Positions 34,426-47,913 of a stretch of 64,000 nucleotides of DNA are shown in pieces. The first letter of the stretch is position 1. Every line of letters begins with the position of its first letter. The translations under genes were made by a program, and so were the position numbers. Origin of the DNA: Vitellaria paradoxa (Eukaryota > Streptophyta > Magnoliopsida > Ericales > Sapotaceae); the NCBI GenBank assembly GCA_019916065.1, contig CM034243.1:1054001-1118000 (forward strand), given 5' to 3'. Below the pieces are notes generated by a model that made no database searches, was not told where the DNA came from, and saw only the letters and a list, made by a program, of their open reading frames with translations.

Positions 34426-35243
34426 TCATAGACTCGGAGCATTTGACAGATGGCATAAAGGGTCGGCAGCTGAAGACAAGGATGATGATGGGAAGCTCCA
34501 AAGGTCGAATTCCCCATTATCAGCATCCAGCTGTGCGCAGTGAAAAGCCCTGTTGGACGACGGTAATCGTAGCTGCTGCTGCGGTAACTGCTGCTGCTGA
34601 TGGTGATAGGTGTTACAGGTCGGGGGGGAGAAAACAGCGTTGGAATCGTTAAATAAGCTCCCGACCTGCTTCGATGTCTCGCCATGCCCACTGAAGTGCG
34701 AATCTACCAGCCGATCGAGGTCTGTCCAGTCATTAAGGCTTGTTTCGGACCACTGATTACCATTAACTGAGTTGGTCACGGAAGCATCGTTGTTTGTGAG
34801 CATCTGGGCTTGAATTCGTTGGTAATTTGGTTGGCCACTAACCACAGAGTTTGGGCTCTCCAGACTTGGAAGATTCACAAATATTCTGTTGCTGTCATGG
34901 AAGGCGTTTTTCATGGTACTAGCAGTGTCGATTATTGGCATGGGAAAACCCGCCGCCGGGCTCTTCGTGGCTTCATCTTCCCTCTTGCAACTCCTTCCCA
35001 TGTAATGAAAAATCTGTTCCAAGGTCCCTTCATCACTCGAACTGGGTCTTTGAATCCTTGTCACCGCTTCGAAAGCCGAATGGTTGGGGCTGTCTAGTAT
35101 TTTGTAGTGATTTTTCTTCTTGAAGATACGACAAACCACCCACCCCTCTTCTTGTGTTGCTTCTCCAGTGGCATCGGTAATCTTCGTGCCGACATATGTC
35201 CAATTAATTAATTTAATTAATATATGAAATTAAATAATACATT

Positions 35244-35274
<31 letters not shown>

Positions 35275-35973
35275 CTGAACAAATAATAAGCTAGATGACC
35301 TGAAAAGTATGGAAGAATTAATGGGCTTACATAATTATTGTGGGTATGATCAGCATTTATGTTGTCATCAAGTCTATACTCGTGCATGATCCAATCGGAC
35401 TTTTGGCCGTGAGGAGCTCGACCTTTGTAGAAGACCAGAGTCTTCCTCATCCCAATCCGCCTAGAGTTACTGTAGATCACCTTATCCCGCCCAGTAGCTT
35501 TCCAGAACCCAGCAGCGGTTGCACGGTTTGTTCGCATCCCGGTTGGGTACTTCTTGTCTTTGTGGCTGAAGAAGTACCAATCATTCTGCGGGGTGGTTCC
35601 TATTTTACACCTTTCTGCCAATTATATGTGAATCAAACTCAAAATAAGCATCACACACACACACACACACACACACATATTTCTATATATATGCAGATCA
35701 TAAAATGGATGAATTGAAAAATAAAATAATCATCAATATATATATATATATATATATTTGTAAAGGAGGCATCCGCAAGAACAAAGTACCTTGAATATCC
35801 CATGGCTCGAGCTTATTGAGATCGACGTCACGAATTACATCCAAGTCAATCTCCTCGTATGAAACCTTCTTCCTCAAGTAATACTGCAAGAGCTCCTCCT
35901 CTGTTGGATGAAAACGAAACCCCGGAGGGACCTGAGATTGCCCATTCACCGATATACTCATGTTTTCGGGCAT
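34426..35973 (-). CDS. NST1: NAC transcription factor, NST/SND secondary-wall group
   Basis: Three exons: 35790-35973, 35331-35614 and 34426-35181, giving 407 residues. The NAC DNA-binding domain covers about 15-178, with [81 protein letters not shown] and [12 protein letters not shown]. The start [19 protein letters not shown] matches NST1-type proteins; I chose ATG 35973 because the frame upstream has no ATG. The C-terminal activation region has family motifs: [24 protein letters not shown] and [18 protein letters not shown], plus a Gln-rich run. By family this nuclear factor switches on lignin, cellulose and xylan genes in fibres and anther endothecium. NST1 versus NST2/SND1 is not settled by eye. 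The exon 3 acceptor (35181) is less certain than the others. Confidence 0.92.
35235..35270. repeat. (TA)n microsatellite in NAC intron 2
   Basis: About 14 TA units within the second intron (35182-35330). Confidence 0.9.
35652..35677. repeat. (CA)n microsatellite in NAC intron 1
   Basis: About 13 CA units inside the first intron (35615-35789), with a further (TA)n run at about 35737-35757 in the same intron. Confidence 0.9.
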
Positions 35974-36124
35974 CCACCAATCGATCAATGGACGATTAAC
36001 TAATTGATTAAAAGTTTCTGAGCAACTAACTAAAATTAACGGTTGGCCAGGTGCCCAGTTTTTCTCACAAACGGGCCAGAGAGTTAGACAATGAAAGAGG
36101 ATCAGACCCTATGGAAAGGAGAGA

Positions 36125-36132
36125 TTTATATA
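36125..36132 (-). promoter_or_regulatory. TATA box of the NAC gene
   Basis: The minus strand reads TATATAAA, about 150 bp before the chosen ATG. This fits a leader of roughly 120 bp. Confidence 0.55.
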
Positions 36133-36134
36133 GA

Positions 36135-36860
36135 TCCATGTAGGAGGAATTAAGAACTCGATTGGTTCTCTCTCTCATGGGTGTGTATATATATATATAT
36201 ATATATTAGAGTAATATTACAGTATAGTATAGTATAGGGTAGATATAGAGGATGAATTAATTAACTAAGATGATCGATATATATATTTATATACACACTT
36301 TTGTGCAGACATTAAAAGGCATATTGTGGCACCAGCGAGCAAAGCCTCGTTTTGAATGTTCCCATGTTCAGGGCGCACGTAGTTGTATATCTATCCACGA
36401 ATGGGGTCAGTTTCACTGTGCTTAGAGGCGCCAACCCAACTGCATCGATAGAGAAAGAAATGTCTAAATTAATTAAGTTATTAAAAAAGAAGTGGTTTGA
36501 CAATTTGAAGGAAAAAGTAAAATGCTATCCTATTACCAAAATTTGTCCCCCCCAAAAAAATCAAAAAAGTCACTAGAATAACGTGGTAATGTAATAATGA
36601 TATTTTTTAAATTAAAGTGTATTTTAATAAGTATTTTTATTTAAAATAATAAATACATAAGTTTTTACATATTTGACTTTTTTTAACAATTTTTTTGACA
36701 ATATAAAATTATTATTACTTAGAGAGAAATTAAACAATATTTGATTAGTAATGAGAATGAAAACAGTGTGAGTTCTGTTTGATGATGTGAACGTATTGAG
36801 CATGAGGTTGAGAATAATTATATTTGATAAGCATGTATAATGAGTCTAAGGGTGAGAGTG
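36135..36860. other. upstream region of the NAC gene
   Basis: TA microsatellite at about 36187-36206, AGTAT repeats near 36219-36236, otherwise AT-rich non-coding DNA. No specific regulatory sites can be supported. Confidence 0.4.
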
Positions 36861-36867
36861 ATATATA

Positions 36868-37320
36868 TTTGGTCGGGTAGAATAAATGGTAGAATAGATT
36901 AAGAATATGAATAGAGATATTCCTCCAAAATTATTTATCAAAAAGTAAGATTAAATAACGTGTCAATAACATTTACTTAATTAGAATCACTTTTTAATGG
37001 ATTACTTTTTGTAAAGTTGTAAGGTCGCATTCATATATAATATCATTTTAATTTTATTTTTAATACAAATTTAATTTATTAGTAAATCACTACTAAGAAA
37101 AGCAAGCATTTTAACAAAAAATAAAAATTAAACTAAAACATTAGATGAAAAATCATTTTATTTATGGAAGAATAAGTTATTTTTATAATTTTTTAATGAA
37201 TAATTTTTGTCCTCATAAAAAAATAAAAGGTGGACTCAACATGGTACATTTATCTTCCAAAACTAAAATTAAATTAAAAATAAAATTCCCATATTCATCC
37301 TATATATCCAACCAAAAGGA
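36868..37320. repeat. MITE-like imperfect inverted repeat
   Basis: TTTGGTCGGGTAGAATAAATG at left and CATATTCATCCTATATATCC AACCAAAAGG at right are roughly complementary. The interior is AT-rich and non-coding. Low support for exact ends. Confidence 0.35.
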
Positions 37321-38273
37321 ATTAAGAATCTTAATGCATAGAAAAAGGGGTTTAAAACCACCGAGCAGCACGTGAGGCCCACTAAGGATATTGCGGGAAA
37401 TAACAGAATTGCAGAAGGGATGGCCACATCATGGTATGTACGACCCTCGACCTTACAGTATCCTTGCAAAAGCCACTCCAAAACCACCTTGTATATTTAT
37501 ATATATTTTTTATTGTTCTCTCTCTTTTGTTTTTAGCTGGACAACCACCGCCAACAAGGGACAGATGATGCTAGTGGGAGGCATTGAGCTTTCAACTCCC
37601 TTTTCTGGAAGCAGGGAAATGATGGATGCGAAACTGCATGGGGCTTCAGTTATTTCCCCCCACCCATACCCCCCCCTCTCTCTCTCTCTCTCTCTCTATA
37701 AATATATATATCTCATTCATTACTGTTAATACTACACTGTCGATAAGTCTTTAACCCTACCCTGATGTTACGTATACGTGAATTAAGTACCATTGGCAAT
37801 CAATTAATTACCACAGTTGTTTAAGAAGTAGCTAGTAAAAATCAAGAACATCTATGCCTACAAGACTCAATTATCAAAATAATAACTAATAATTCTTGAG
37901 TTAGTTTGAGTGGCTCATGGATATACTCCCATAGAGACTATACGATTTCAATTCCTAATTCAAGCGAAATGTGTATGAGGATTAACATACATCTCTTTGG
38001 TTTGTCTATTGATTACGTGGTTCGTTGAAAGTTGCAATAAATCGGTAAGAGTTTCAAATTAAAAAAAAAAAAAATGATAACGAACAAATTTGTGTACTTC
38101 TACATTTTCAATGAAAAAGTTAATTAAAATGTATTTTAACAACAAATCATTGATACATTATTCTAATAATTTTCTTTTTATAAATTTTTATGATATACTA
38201 ACTGTTGTATTGCCCTGTGGTACGTCCACATAAGCATTGTTTGACTCAAAGTAGGACACTAGATAAGTTCTAA
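37321..38273. other. intergenic DNA with CT microsatellite
   Basis: Includes a C-rich run and (TC)n at about 37671-37698. A slightly GC-richer stretch at 37375-37650 has short open frames only. I checked it for a known microRNA precursor and saw none. Confidence 0.4.
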
Positions 38274-38690
38274 TGTTGGGATAATTCTATATGTTTGAGA
38301 GATAAGGTTGATCTCTTAATTTGAATAGTTGAGTTAATATCTAACTCTATCCTTTTACTGGTTGAGATGAGTTAGGCATCTCACTATTATATATAGACAC
38401 AAACTAGTATTGAAAAAAAGATACAACAATCAATCTTCATCTCTCTCTCCATATATTCTCTCTTGGTTCTCTCTAGGGTACCATCTTAGTCCCTAGGGTT
38501 TTGGTTCGTGTGCTTTGTAGATACTCTAGTAGTATTCTATAAAAGCGAGAAGAGATCCATACAGAAATCTGCGCACGTGACAAAGGAGCTCGTAAAGCAA
38601 GCGAAGATCCTGAATCAAAAATTTTCCGCATAAAAAAGGTACAATAAATTTTATATTCATTATTTCCATATATTTTTTCCTACACTAACA
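38274..38690 (+). repeat. possible solo LTR
   Basis: Starts TGTTGGGATAA and ends CTACACTAACA. A TATA-like TATTATATATAGACAC lies near 38387, followed by a CT-rich leader-like stretch, as in plant LTRs. No matching 5-bp target duplication (TCTAA versus ATTTT), and no second copy in the window. Confidence 0.4.
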
Positions 38691-40384
38691 ATTTTTGAAA
38701 TTGGACCAATATATGATAGAAGAAAAGTAAAGGGGTCTTAACAACCAGCGTATCAAGGGTTTCCAGCACGCACCCCGCCTCGCCAAAACATCATCATTTA
38801 TGTGTGTGTGTTAAAGCGGAGGTGGGATGTTTTAGGATGACGTGGCATGGTTCATAAATTTTACTTTTTTTTTTTTTTTTACTTTTTACTGAATTTTTTT
38901 AAAATAAACCTCTAATTTTCCTATCGGACACGAGAAAGACACTTGAGTGATATGGTAGAGACAAGATAATCTCATCTGTATTATGTATAATAATACACGT
39001 ACAACATCCTAATATATGATAACATGGTCTGTCATAATTTTTTCATTAGTAAAAAGACATATTTATCATTTTTTTCATCCCTAACCACCAACCTTTCTTT
39101 TCGATAATTTGAAGGACCAATAGTAATGTACATTATAACTCGAGAGAAAAACGAATGATAATAGTTGTCTTAATCAATCAAATTAATTGCTTCTCATTTT
39201 AAGCATTACACTGTAGACTTTTTCTTCCATTTTTGTTTTGATTATTGACTTACAAATATATGATTGAAGTACTTTTTATACTTATTATAACTTTTTTTTA
39301 ATTAATAAAATTCCATTTAATTTTCAAAAAAAATGGGATGGTGATCTTACCCTGCATTGCACGGTCCCTTGCTGGTATGCATACGTATATATATAGAGAG
39401 AGAGAGAAAGAGAGAGACAAACACACACGTGTTGAAAAATTTTGAACTATTATTTGATTATGTGTAATTAGTAGTTGCCCGCCAGCTACATATGCATACA
39501 ATTGTTATCTTGTCATGATTTTGATTTAATAATAATTACAAGCGTAATGAATTGAGTCATGAAGTGGATGTCACATCCGCTGTGGTGGATTTGTCTTCCT
39601 CGCTTCTACCTTTTGGGTATGTAGTGGTGGTATACATGTTTATATGCATACGTTATACTTACATATGATATTGTTGTCTATATTCCATGGACTACCTGGT
39701 CAATATATATAGTCTGCCTCAATATATCGCGGTGAGCTTAACTGGGGTGGTTTTCATTTTCCCATTTTAAAGAATAGAGGAACATCAATGTTCCAATCTC
39801 ACCTACAACACAAATGGACTCTCAGGTGGACGGACTAGCAGCCTAGGAGTGTCTTGTAGTCGTATCCTTCTGCCAGCCACTTAATTGAAATATGACTACT
39901 CTCCCGCAGCTAGAGCTCCCATCCCACGTAAAGAATTTGATGCAAATCAATCACTTGAAATTATCATTCTGTTTGTTGTTTCAAACTTTCTATCATTTCA
40001 TAAGACACCCATCCCCAGATCAAGTTGTCTGGCTTTCATCAATTAATTGTTACCCCCACCTTCCTAAACTTAATCTTAGCATCTTAGTAGAACACACGGT
40101 AAGATACACATGATACTCGTCTCAAAGTAAGATCAATCACGCATATTAATTGCTATTATTTCTGTCCTCTAGTATGAATTAAGAACATTTGTTGAACTAG
40201 TTTGAGGAAACTAGGCGTGAAAAGGCAACGATGTCTTTTAAGGATTTATGGTAAGTTTGGTAGGCGGAATAGAAAGCCGATGCAGAAAAAATGAGTAGAG
40301 ATAAGAACTTTTCAGTTCTGTTGTTTTCTCCTTATATTTTGTTTGGTTTGAAGTATGGAAAAATGGCTCATGAATTTGTTGTCA
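38691..40384. other. non-coding intergenic DNA
   Basis: Poly-T near 38866-38880 and a short GA run near 39395-39417. Short open frames only, none recognised. Confidence 0.45.
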
Positions 40385-40685
40385 CTCATTTGGTTTGGAT
40401 GGAAAAATTAGGATGGAAAATGTACAGTAAAATTACTATTATAAATTAATGCAAAGGAAAAATCAAAGGGCGTAAATGTAATTTTAACAACAAATGCTCT
40501 TATTTCCCCTTGTTTTCCTACCATCAGTGATTGGGAATAAATGCTGGGTGGCTCACCTATTTCTTTCCTCCTTCTTTCTCTTTCCTTTTTATTTTTCTTT
40601 CCAATCAAACAAGAAAAAATCGATGGTTTCTTTTAGTTTTCCATCCTTTCATCCAATTTTTCCTCAAGTCAAACGGACGGTTAAG
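40385..40685. repeat. MITE-like inverted repeat (TGGATGGAAAA type)
   Basis: CATTTGGTTTGGATGGAAAA near 40387 is mirrored by TTTTTCCTCAAGTCAAACG near 40657, with GGATGGAAAA/TTTTCCATCC inside each arm. Non-coding. Confidence 0.45.
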
Positions 40686-41010
40686 AGCAATGCTATACTA
40701 TATGTTATATAAAATTTACAAAAAAATTTAATTAAAATGGTATGAGAACTTGTGGAACAATAGGTTTTGAAGAAAAAAAAAAGGACTAAATTATTCATTA
40801 ATTTAGATATTATCGTTTTGGCATTATTTTGATTCTATAATTTTTTTTTTCTATAGAATAACATTATCTTTGAAGAGTAGTATTTGGTATACATAAATGA
40901 TTATTTCACAAAACCCAGTTACTTAATCATATATAGAGATTATCTTTGTGTCAAAAAAGAATACAAACTCTCTTCTAATTATTTCCCTTTTGTTGAACGT
41001 TTTATACTAT

Positions 41011-41051
<41 letters not shown>

Positions 41052-41489
41052 GGTTTTCCTCAAGTGAGTGCGACTTGTCATGTGCAACGGAGTCGTAAAA
41101 TTAGTATGATAGGGTACAATTTATAAATATCAAAAGCTGATACTTCCAAATTAATTAGTTTTATAACTAGATTTCTAGAACTTGTAAAAATATATATATA
41201 TATATATATATTTCTTAATTTCTTTGTTGTACGAACATATAATAAATGCTTTAAAATTTTAGAGATCCCTTTAAATATGTCAAATAATTTGGATTATTTC
41301 ACTTTGGGAATTTTCTTAAATGTAATTACGCAAGTTAAATATTTTGTCATTATATTATTTTTAGATTCCAACCCACAAAACTGCACGCTAGTTTATAATA
41401 AAAGATTTAAAATCATAATTTGTTTTTTTTTTTTTGGCTATTTTCCCACTTTTAAGAGTTTATTTAAAAAATAAAAAATAAAAAATAGG
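40686..41489. other. AT-rich intergenic DNA with TA microsatellites
   Basis: TA tracts at about 41017-41045 and 41191-41211. No gene. Confidence 0.5.
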
Positions 41490-41497
41490 GTTTAGGG

Positions 41498-42068
41498 CAC
41501 GGGCAGAGCTACGTTGGGGCAAGGGGGGCAAGTGACTCCCCTCAAATTTTAGATAAAATTACTAAAATGCCCTTCTTATTATTTTAATTTTATTTAAAAA
41601 TTAAATTAATTAAAAATTAAGATATTTTGATTTTATTAAAAATTTAAAGTTAACTCAAAATTTTTTAACATGTAAGAAGTTTAAAAGAATTAAACTTGGT
41701 ATTTTTTGTGAAATAAAGTGTATCTTTTAATACATTATTGCATATTTTTGTTTATACTATTAGCAAATTTAGCATATAACATAATAAATTCTATAGATAA
41801 TAAAATTTAATAATAATTATATTTTTTGTGGTAAGGGATATCTCTAATAAATTTCAGGTGCTTGAACCATTAACTGTGAGAAATATATTCACTAGTTAAT
41901 ACTCAAGAATAATTTATTTTCTCTCTAAAACTAACATCGTTTTTCTCCTACTCTTAATTGAAAAATAAGTCGATTGTTATTTTTTCTTAGGTATTCGGTG
42001 CCCCCTTGGCACCCGGTGCCCCCTGGTGCCCGATGCCCCCCTAGGCAAAAATTCTGGCTCCACCCCTG
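41498..42068. mobile_element. hAT-like non-autonomous element
   Basis: 571 bp with ends CACGGGCAGAGCTAC and (complement) CAGGGGTGGAGCCAGAA. These are versions of the plant hAT terminal repeat CAGGGGCGGAGCC. It is flanked by the 8-bp words GTTTAGGG (41490-41497) and ATTTAGGG (42069-42076), a target duplication with one mismatch. Near the right end, GCCCCCTTGGCACCCGGTGC and related G/C words are repeated. No transposase frame. Confidence 0.85.
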
Positions 42069-42076
42069 ATTTAGGG

Positions 42077-42466
42077 TATAGGTTTGTAGTACCAAAATGG
42101 AAAAGAAAAAAATATTGGATTAATGAGAAAAAATAAGATTAAAAAATTAAAAAGTTTAGTGAGAGGGAGATACGTGACTAGTTAGAGGACTTTTGCGTAA
42201 TTAGAAAAGAGGACTTTTTTTTACAGATGTCTCCGTTATAATCATGACATTTCCCTTCTAATTCTATAGCTCTAATCATTTTACACTTGCAAATTGACAA
42301 AGCAACAACTTTATACTTTTAACTAACCTGCACTTATTAGAAAAGAAACCCCCCCTCCCTCCCTCCCTCTCCTTCGTTATCTTTTTTTATTTACTTATAT
42401 TATCTTCTGTGACTGTCTTTAATTACGTAGTGGCAAGTTTGACAAAATTCACCGTGTAAGCATATA

Positions 42467-42502
<36 letters not shown>

Positions 42503-45255
42503 TTAATCCAAAATACCGTCATCTTTGAGTTCTCATTTCCGCGTGAAAGAAAATAGACCTGCAACGTTTGCACGGGCGCAAGATTGAACTTATGCCACTG
42601 TCTACTTTCACCGACAAATCTCTTACGTACCAACGTGGCAAAAAGCACTGGGAAACTTGGCCGTGTAATTGGCTGGCGGTTGCTCATGAGGTCGCTTCTT
42701 TTTTACCAGTCTTTCTACTTTGATCAGGGAACAACTTACAAAATATATTATATTTGTATTGATAAATAAAATTATATTTGAGATTAGTCAAAAGTTAAAA
42801 TTTTTGGATGGCATACTTTAGAATTAAAAGGTTTTAGAGTAAATAGATCTAAAAAATAATATGTAAATTTTAAACTCACTACAAGTAATTAAAATTATGA
42901 ATGAAAAGTAGTGAAAATTGATAATAAAAAATTACCAAAAAAAAAAAAATTTGGATTATATTAGATTAATTATTCACACATATAAAATGAAAAAAAAAAA
43001 AGAATAAAATGTAAATCTAAGATTACATATAATGAAATTATAAAAAAAATACTTAATTTAATTTAAGCTTTAAAAAAATATAACTTATAATAGAAACGAA
43101 AGAGAGTAAGGGAATTCACATAAACAAGCTCAACTAATTTAAAATTAAAATTTTATTGTGTTGAGTTGAGTTGAGTTGGGTTGGTTTGAGTATTGAATTT
43201 GTCTTTCTCTGAAAATATGTCCAAGCATAAATTTTAATCTCATGGAAATTTAATTATGAGACTACCGCCTTTGGTGGCACTATCAATCCACGTAAAATTC
43301 AAAGAAACTGACAATAACTCCGTCGTTATGGTAGTAAGTAATCTATGTGACGGCATACCAAATGGAGGGCGGAGAGAAAGAGAGAGAGAGTGATAGATTG
43401 AATATAGTTGAAATCCACATGGGTTCGTGGTGTGCATGATTAATAGGATTCGTGTGGATTGACTAGTTTAATTATTTGTTAAAATACATTGTAGAAGGAA
43501 CTTTGAAGATTGCATGGGAAGCAATATTACGGGTCCAGGTAGTAATAAGATTGTATTGTTAGAACTGTCGCAGTTGCGGTGAGATATCACCATTTTATGA
43601 TAGGGAGATAAGGCATCACCTACTCACACTCAAAACTAAAGGGCAATAGAGCTGCTTTTAGTACCCACTAGTCAGTAGCTAAAATACCCACTTCGTCTTT
43701 ATAACCACCCCCATCTTTCAACGAATAATTATACGAGACATCAGCGTGGCAGGTTTTGATAGAACTCCTCTACATATGCCCCTCTGAAGTAATTTATGCG
43801 TATTTCATCAAATAAATGTACCTCTCTGCCTTGTTTGCGCGTGTGTTCTGAACTAAGGTTTGGGTTGCATTATGTGAGAGAGTGACTTCAGGCATCATTG
43901 TAATCCTTCTTTAATTCCAATAAAAGTTATATATATATACATATATATATGTTGGGGTACTAATCAGTGCATTTAGCACTTAACTTCTTTTGTAATATGT
44001 TTAGAACAGTAGAATTGTCCTGTGCAGGTGAAAATGGGCAATGAATTTGTGCGCGTGCTGATCACATGACATATAGGATGTCCCAAATTAAGGACAATGA
44101 GTTATATCTATGCATGTAGAGTGTGTGTGTATGTATATATATATATATATCACAGATGCAAATAGGCTTTGCCTTTTAACTCTAATTATGCTTTGACTTT
44201 ACCCGGCCATTGATCACTTGTGAAATGAGAACTGAGGACGCCATGCCCGCGAAGGTTTTCATGTACATACGTAGGTACCCTTTTGGAAAAACAAAATTAC
44301 GATGCATGGAAAGTGATGTATCCTGGACATCAGATTATGTTTTAGTTCGGCAACTTTTAACGATGTCGTGTAAATTAGAATACTGAATTCATACTGCACA
44401 TGTCATATAATCAAAGATTAGATTTTTACAGACTTTTTAAATTTTGAATATTAATAAATATATTAATTGTATTCATAGTTGGTAGGATCAATATCATTGG
44501 AAATTGCCCACCACATAAGCTCATGACATGGTGCCATTAAATATTTACTCTGATATTTGACAATTATATCATATTAATTACATAGTTTAGGAAAATTCAC
44601 TCCTAAAATTTAAGTTTAATGAAAAAGATCTAAAGTATATAAACTACCACACTACCATCCATTGCTATGTGAAACATATGCACATATACCGTCTATTATA
44701 TATAGAGTGGTTACGTAACATATCATCTTTTTCTAATTCTCATACTCATAATCAGTCTGTTGTTTAAATCTATTGTTTAAGTGTGGAATTCACATCACAA
44801 TGGCGCTTCTATTTCATCCAATGATTTACGTAAAATCTACAAAATTCTATGATGAAAACGTAATAGCTGGGGCCCCAACCCAATGCACGTGTCATGCTTG
44901 CTTAGAACTTATCACATTACTTGGAATCGTTTACCGCTTTCTTGGACATTTTTCCTGCTCAAGTGGTGGACAAAGACCACTGAAAAACTTGTCCCCATCT
45001 GCTGGGCCACGGCCCAGCATTCTGGTAGAATATTTGAATTCTGTGCCCATTCCTTCACATCCATCATGTGTAGAGATATTTACTAATTGGACAATGAAAA
45101 TTTAGCTTTTCTTTTACACTTTATAGATCCGTATCGAGACAAAAGGAATATCAACCAAACTAATTGAAAGCAAACCAAACTTAGAATAAAACTATTATTA
45201 TTATTTTTTTTAAAAAAAATTGTGGAAGCAATTCTATTGAGAACAATACACACAC

Positions 45256-45288
<33 letters not shown>

Positions 45289-47395
45289 AGGGTTTATTGG
45301 AAGGACACCGTTTCATGGATTTTGTATTCCAAAAATGTAATTTTTTGTGATTGAAAAGAAGAAAACATTTAAAATCGAGATTAGATCGTATGATCATTTG
45401 GATAGATTCGGAAAGAAAATTAGTCATTTTAAAATCTCTTAAAAAAAATGCCTGAATTTCAATGGATATCGAATTAACTAATTAGACTTAATATAAGCAT
45501 ATACCTAAATTAACCCGCCTCCCAATCCATGAATTTTTTTTGCTACATATCTATGCAATTAGAGGGATCTATATACATCTGACCTGGTGGTCTGCAAAAT
45601 ATGTTCTGCCAAGTAGGGGAAAAAGACGAAAATCAGTATCTTTCCTTTAAATCAGTATATTTCCTTTCTCTTTCTCAACTCTAATTTGCAAAAATGGATT
45701 TGATTCTAAACACATGCATTTTGCAATTCTAATTTTTTTTTTATAATAATGGAAATTATTTATTGTTTCATTGTTTTAAACATCCTCTGGAGCTAAAAAA
45801 TAACCTGAAGCAGATCAAGTGCCAAAACTAGAGATGAATACAACAGTCTTCAAGACAAGAATTACAATTGTTTGTAAGATCTATATATATATTTATGTGT
45901 AGATGTATATATATATATATATATAGAATTCCTTGTTATGGTTTTGTAATTTCTTGAAATGTTTTGCATCTTTAATTTTAGTTGAATATTCTCTGACTTC
46001 CACTTTGATGAGTGGGTGTGGCGGTTTTATTTTGAGAATTAACTTTTTTTTTTTTTTTAATGATAAAATAGCTGGAACATGAGTCATGACATCAGAGTAC
46101 GAGAGGAATTAATTATTAGTCTAATCGATGGCCTGAATCGAATGAAGCATTTCAATATCACTAAAGCTATTAATGTGGGTCATGGAATGGCCAAAAGGTT
46201 GTGAATTAATATTCCATGGATGAAAAGATAGATGTGAGAAAAATAAAAACACAGCAAATATGAAAACTCTGAAAAGTTGATATAGCCTGAGATTCCTTCA
46301 AAAAAGACAAATTAACACGTTTTTTATTTTTATTTTTATTTTTTAATCTATAGATCAGATCTCGTTTAATTATAATCTCAAGGGATTCAGCTATGTGAGA
46401 AAAATATATAATAAAGTGAAAAATCATTACCTGAGTCCATACTGATTTGTGTTAATGTGCTGTTGTAAACGTAAATCAATTCAAAAGGCTAACAACTAGG
46501 ATACCAAACATTAGGGTTTTCGAATTGTGAACTTACATGGGGATTATGAATCCATTTGTTTGGCTAGAAATTGATCAATAATGTCATCTCTTATAGCGGG
46601 AATACTCTGCAGTCTACATCAAGTAAAGCGGCTTTCAGAAAAGTGAGTGGAATATTCCACGAGTGAATGATTTATTGAATTTAATATATTCATGTGACAA
46701 TTAATCTAATTCAGACCAAAAGACCACTAGTAGTTACAAAAGATGAAGTGAGAGAAGATGCCCCTTGGTGTTGGTGATAATGCTCTTGGGGTTTGTAATT
46801 GCAAATGCAGTATATATTGATATACATACATATATCTAATTGACTAGCTTGTGTGTATATATATATATATATATTTATGTAAACCTACATTCAGCCATAG
46901 CCACCTCTCTCCCAAATTTTATACAACATTTTGGGTGATCGTACTTGGTATTATTAGCTCCCCGCTGGAATTGCTTCTGTATTCACTAAGCAACACTGGG
47001 GACGACAAGCCATCAACTTTTGTCATTTACCCAATTGCTTCCTCATATTAATTAACTGTATATCTAATATATGTATCACTTAATTTCCGTTCTTTTCCAT
47101 AGCAGTTTAAAAACTTTTTAGGTACGAAGCATTGCTTCATTCACAATTAATCCAAGATGATTGCTGGAGAGAGAATATATCCATGGTCTACAAGGCCACG
47201 AATCGTCTCTCTCTGACATGAAAGCTGGTAGGGACTAAAACCAACTTTCTGTCCCATTAAACATTGATTTGTTGTCAAATCTGGGGGACAATCTTCTCTC
47301 CCCATCAAACTAATTACTCTACGTGATTTAATCATAATCATTTTTCTCAAGATAGATAATGTTAGTTTTATACGTGAGGCATCAAAATTTATTTA
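42077..47395. other. long non-coding intergenic DNA
   Basis: Contains (CCCT)n at 42351-42368, (TC)n at 42471-42498, (TGAGT)n at 43160-43177 and many short TA tracts. A frame open for 110 codons at 44773-45105 has no recognised domain and an unusual composition, so it is not called. No tRNA, rRNA or clear element ends seen. Confidence 0.45.
42471..42498. repeat. (TC)14 microsatellite
   Basis: Uninterrupted TC dinucleotide run. Confidence 0.95.
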
Positions 47396-47397
47396 AC

Positions 47398-47745
47398 AAA
47401 ATACATTCTTTGATTTAACATTTGTTCCAGTCATAATAAAATTTTGTCCTGTCATCACTTATTATATATCTATATAATAAAACACATTATTTGAATTTGA
47501 AATTTGAAATTCAAATAATTATATATATTATATTTTGTGAAATTATACAAATAATATTTTACTTATTTATATAATAAAACGCATCCTTTGATTTGACATT
47601 TGTCCCAATCATCATAAAACTTTGCCACATCATCACTTATTATATATTTATATAATAAAACACATCATTTGAGTATGAAATTTGAAATTCAAATAAATAT
47701 ATATATTATATTTTGTAAAATCATACAAATTATATTTTACTTATA
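47398..47745. repeat. tandem duplication of a ~174-bp AT-rich unit
   Basis: Two units begin AAAATACATTCTTTGATTTA and AAAACGCATCCTTTGATTTG, and both contain TTTGAAATTTGAAATTCAAA. The word TCTATATAATAAAAC inside resembles the TC-starting ends of plant Helitrons. Confidence 0.75.
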
Positions 47746-47913
47746 TTATCTATTATTATTAAATAATGTATGGATGCCTATTAGACAAAATTAATTAAAT
47801 TTTATATTTAAAAAATATATTTAAATTTTAAATTTTAAAAATTTTATTAAAAAATAAAAATTTAAATTAAAATTTTAATTTTTAATGTGCTTAAAACTTA
47901 AATTTTAAATATA

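Noticed and set aside
35974..35988. Longer N-terminus for the NAC gene starting at 35988
   Set aside because: The codon at 35988-35986 is TTG, not ATG. The first ATG in frame (35973) gives the family-typical MPENMSIS start.
37375..37660. Candidate microRNA precursor in a GC-richer stretch
   Set aside because: Words such as GAGCTTTCAACTCCC looked suggestive but no matching star strand or known mature sequence could be found by eye.
38269..38695. Confident solo-LTR call with target duplication
   Set aside because: The 5-bp flanks (TCTAA and ATTTT) do not match, so only a low-confidence LTR-like repeat is listed.
44773..45105. 110-codon plus-strand open frame
   Set aside because: No recognised domain, unusual composition with many Cys and Pro, no supporting promoter or splice pattern; likely chance.
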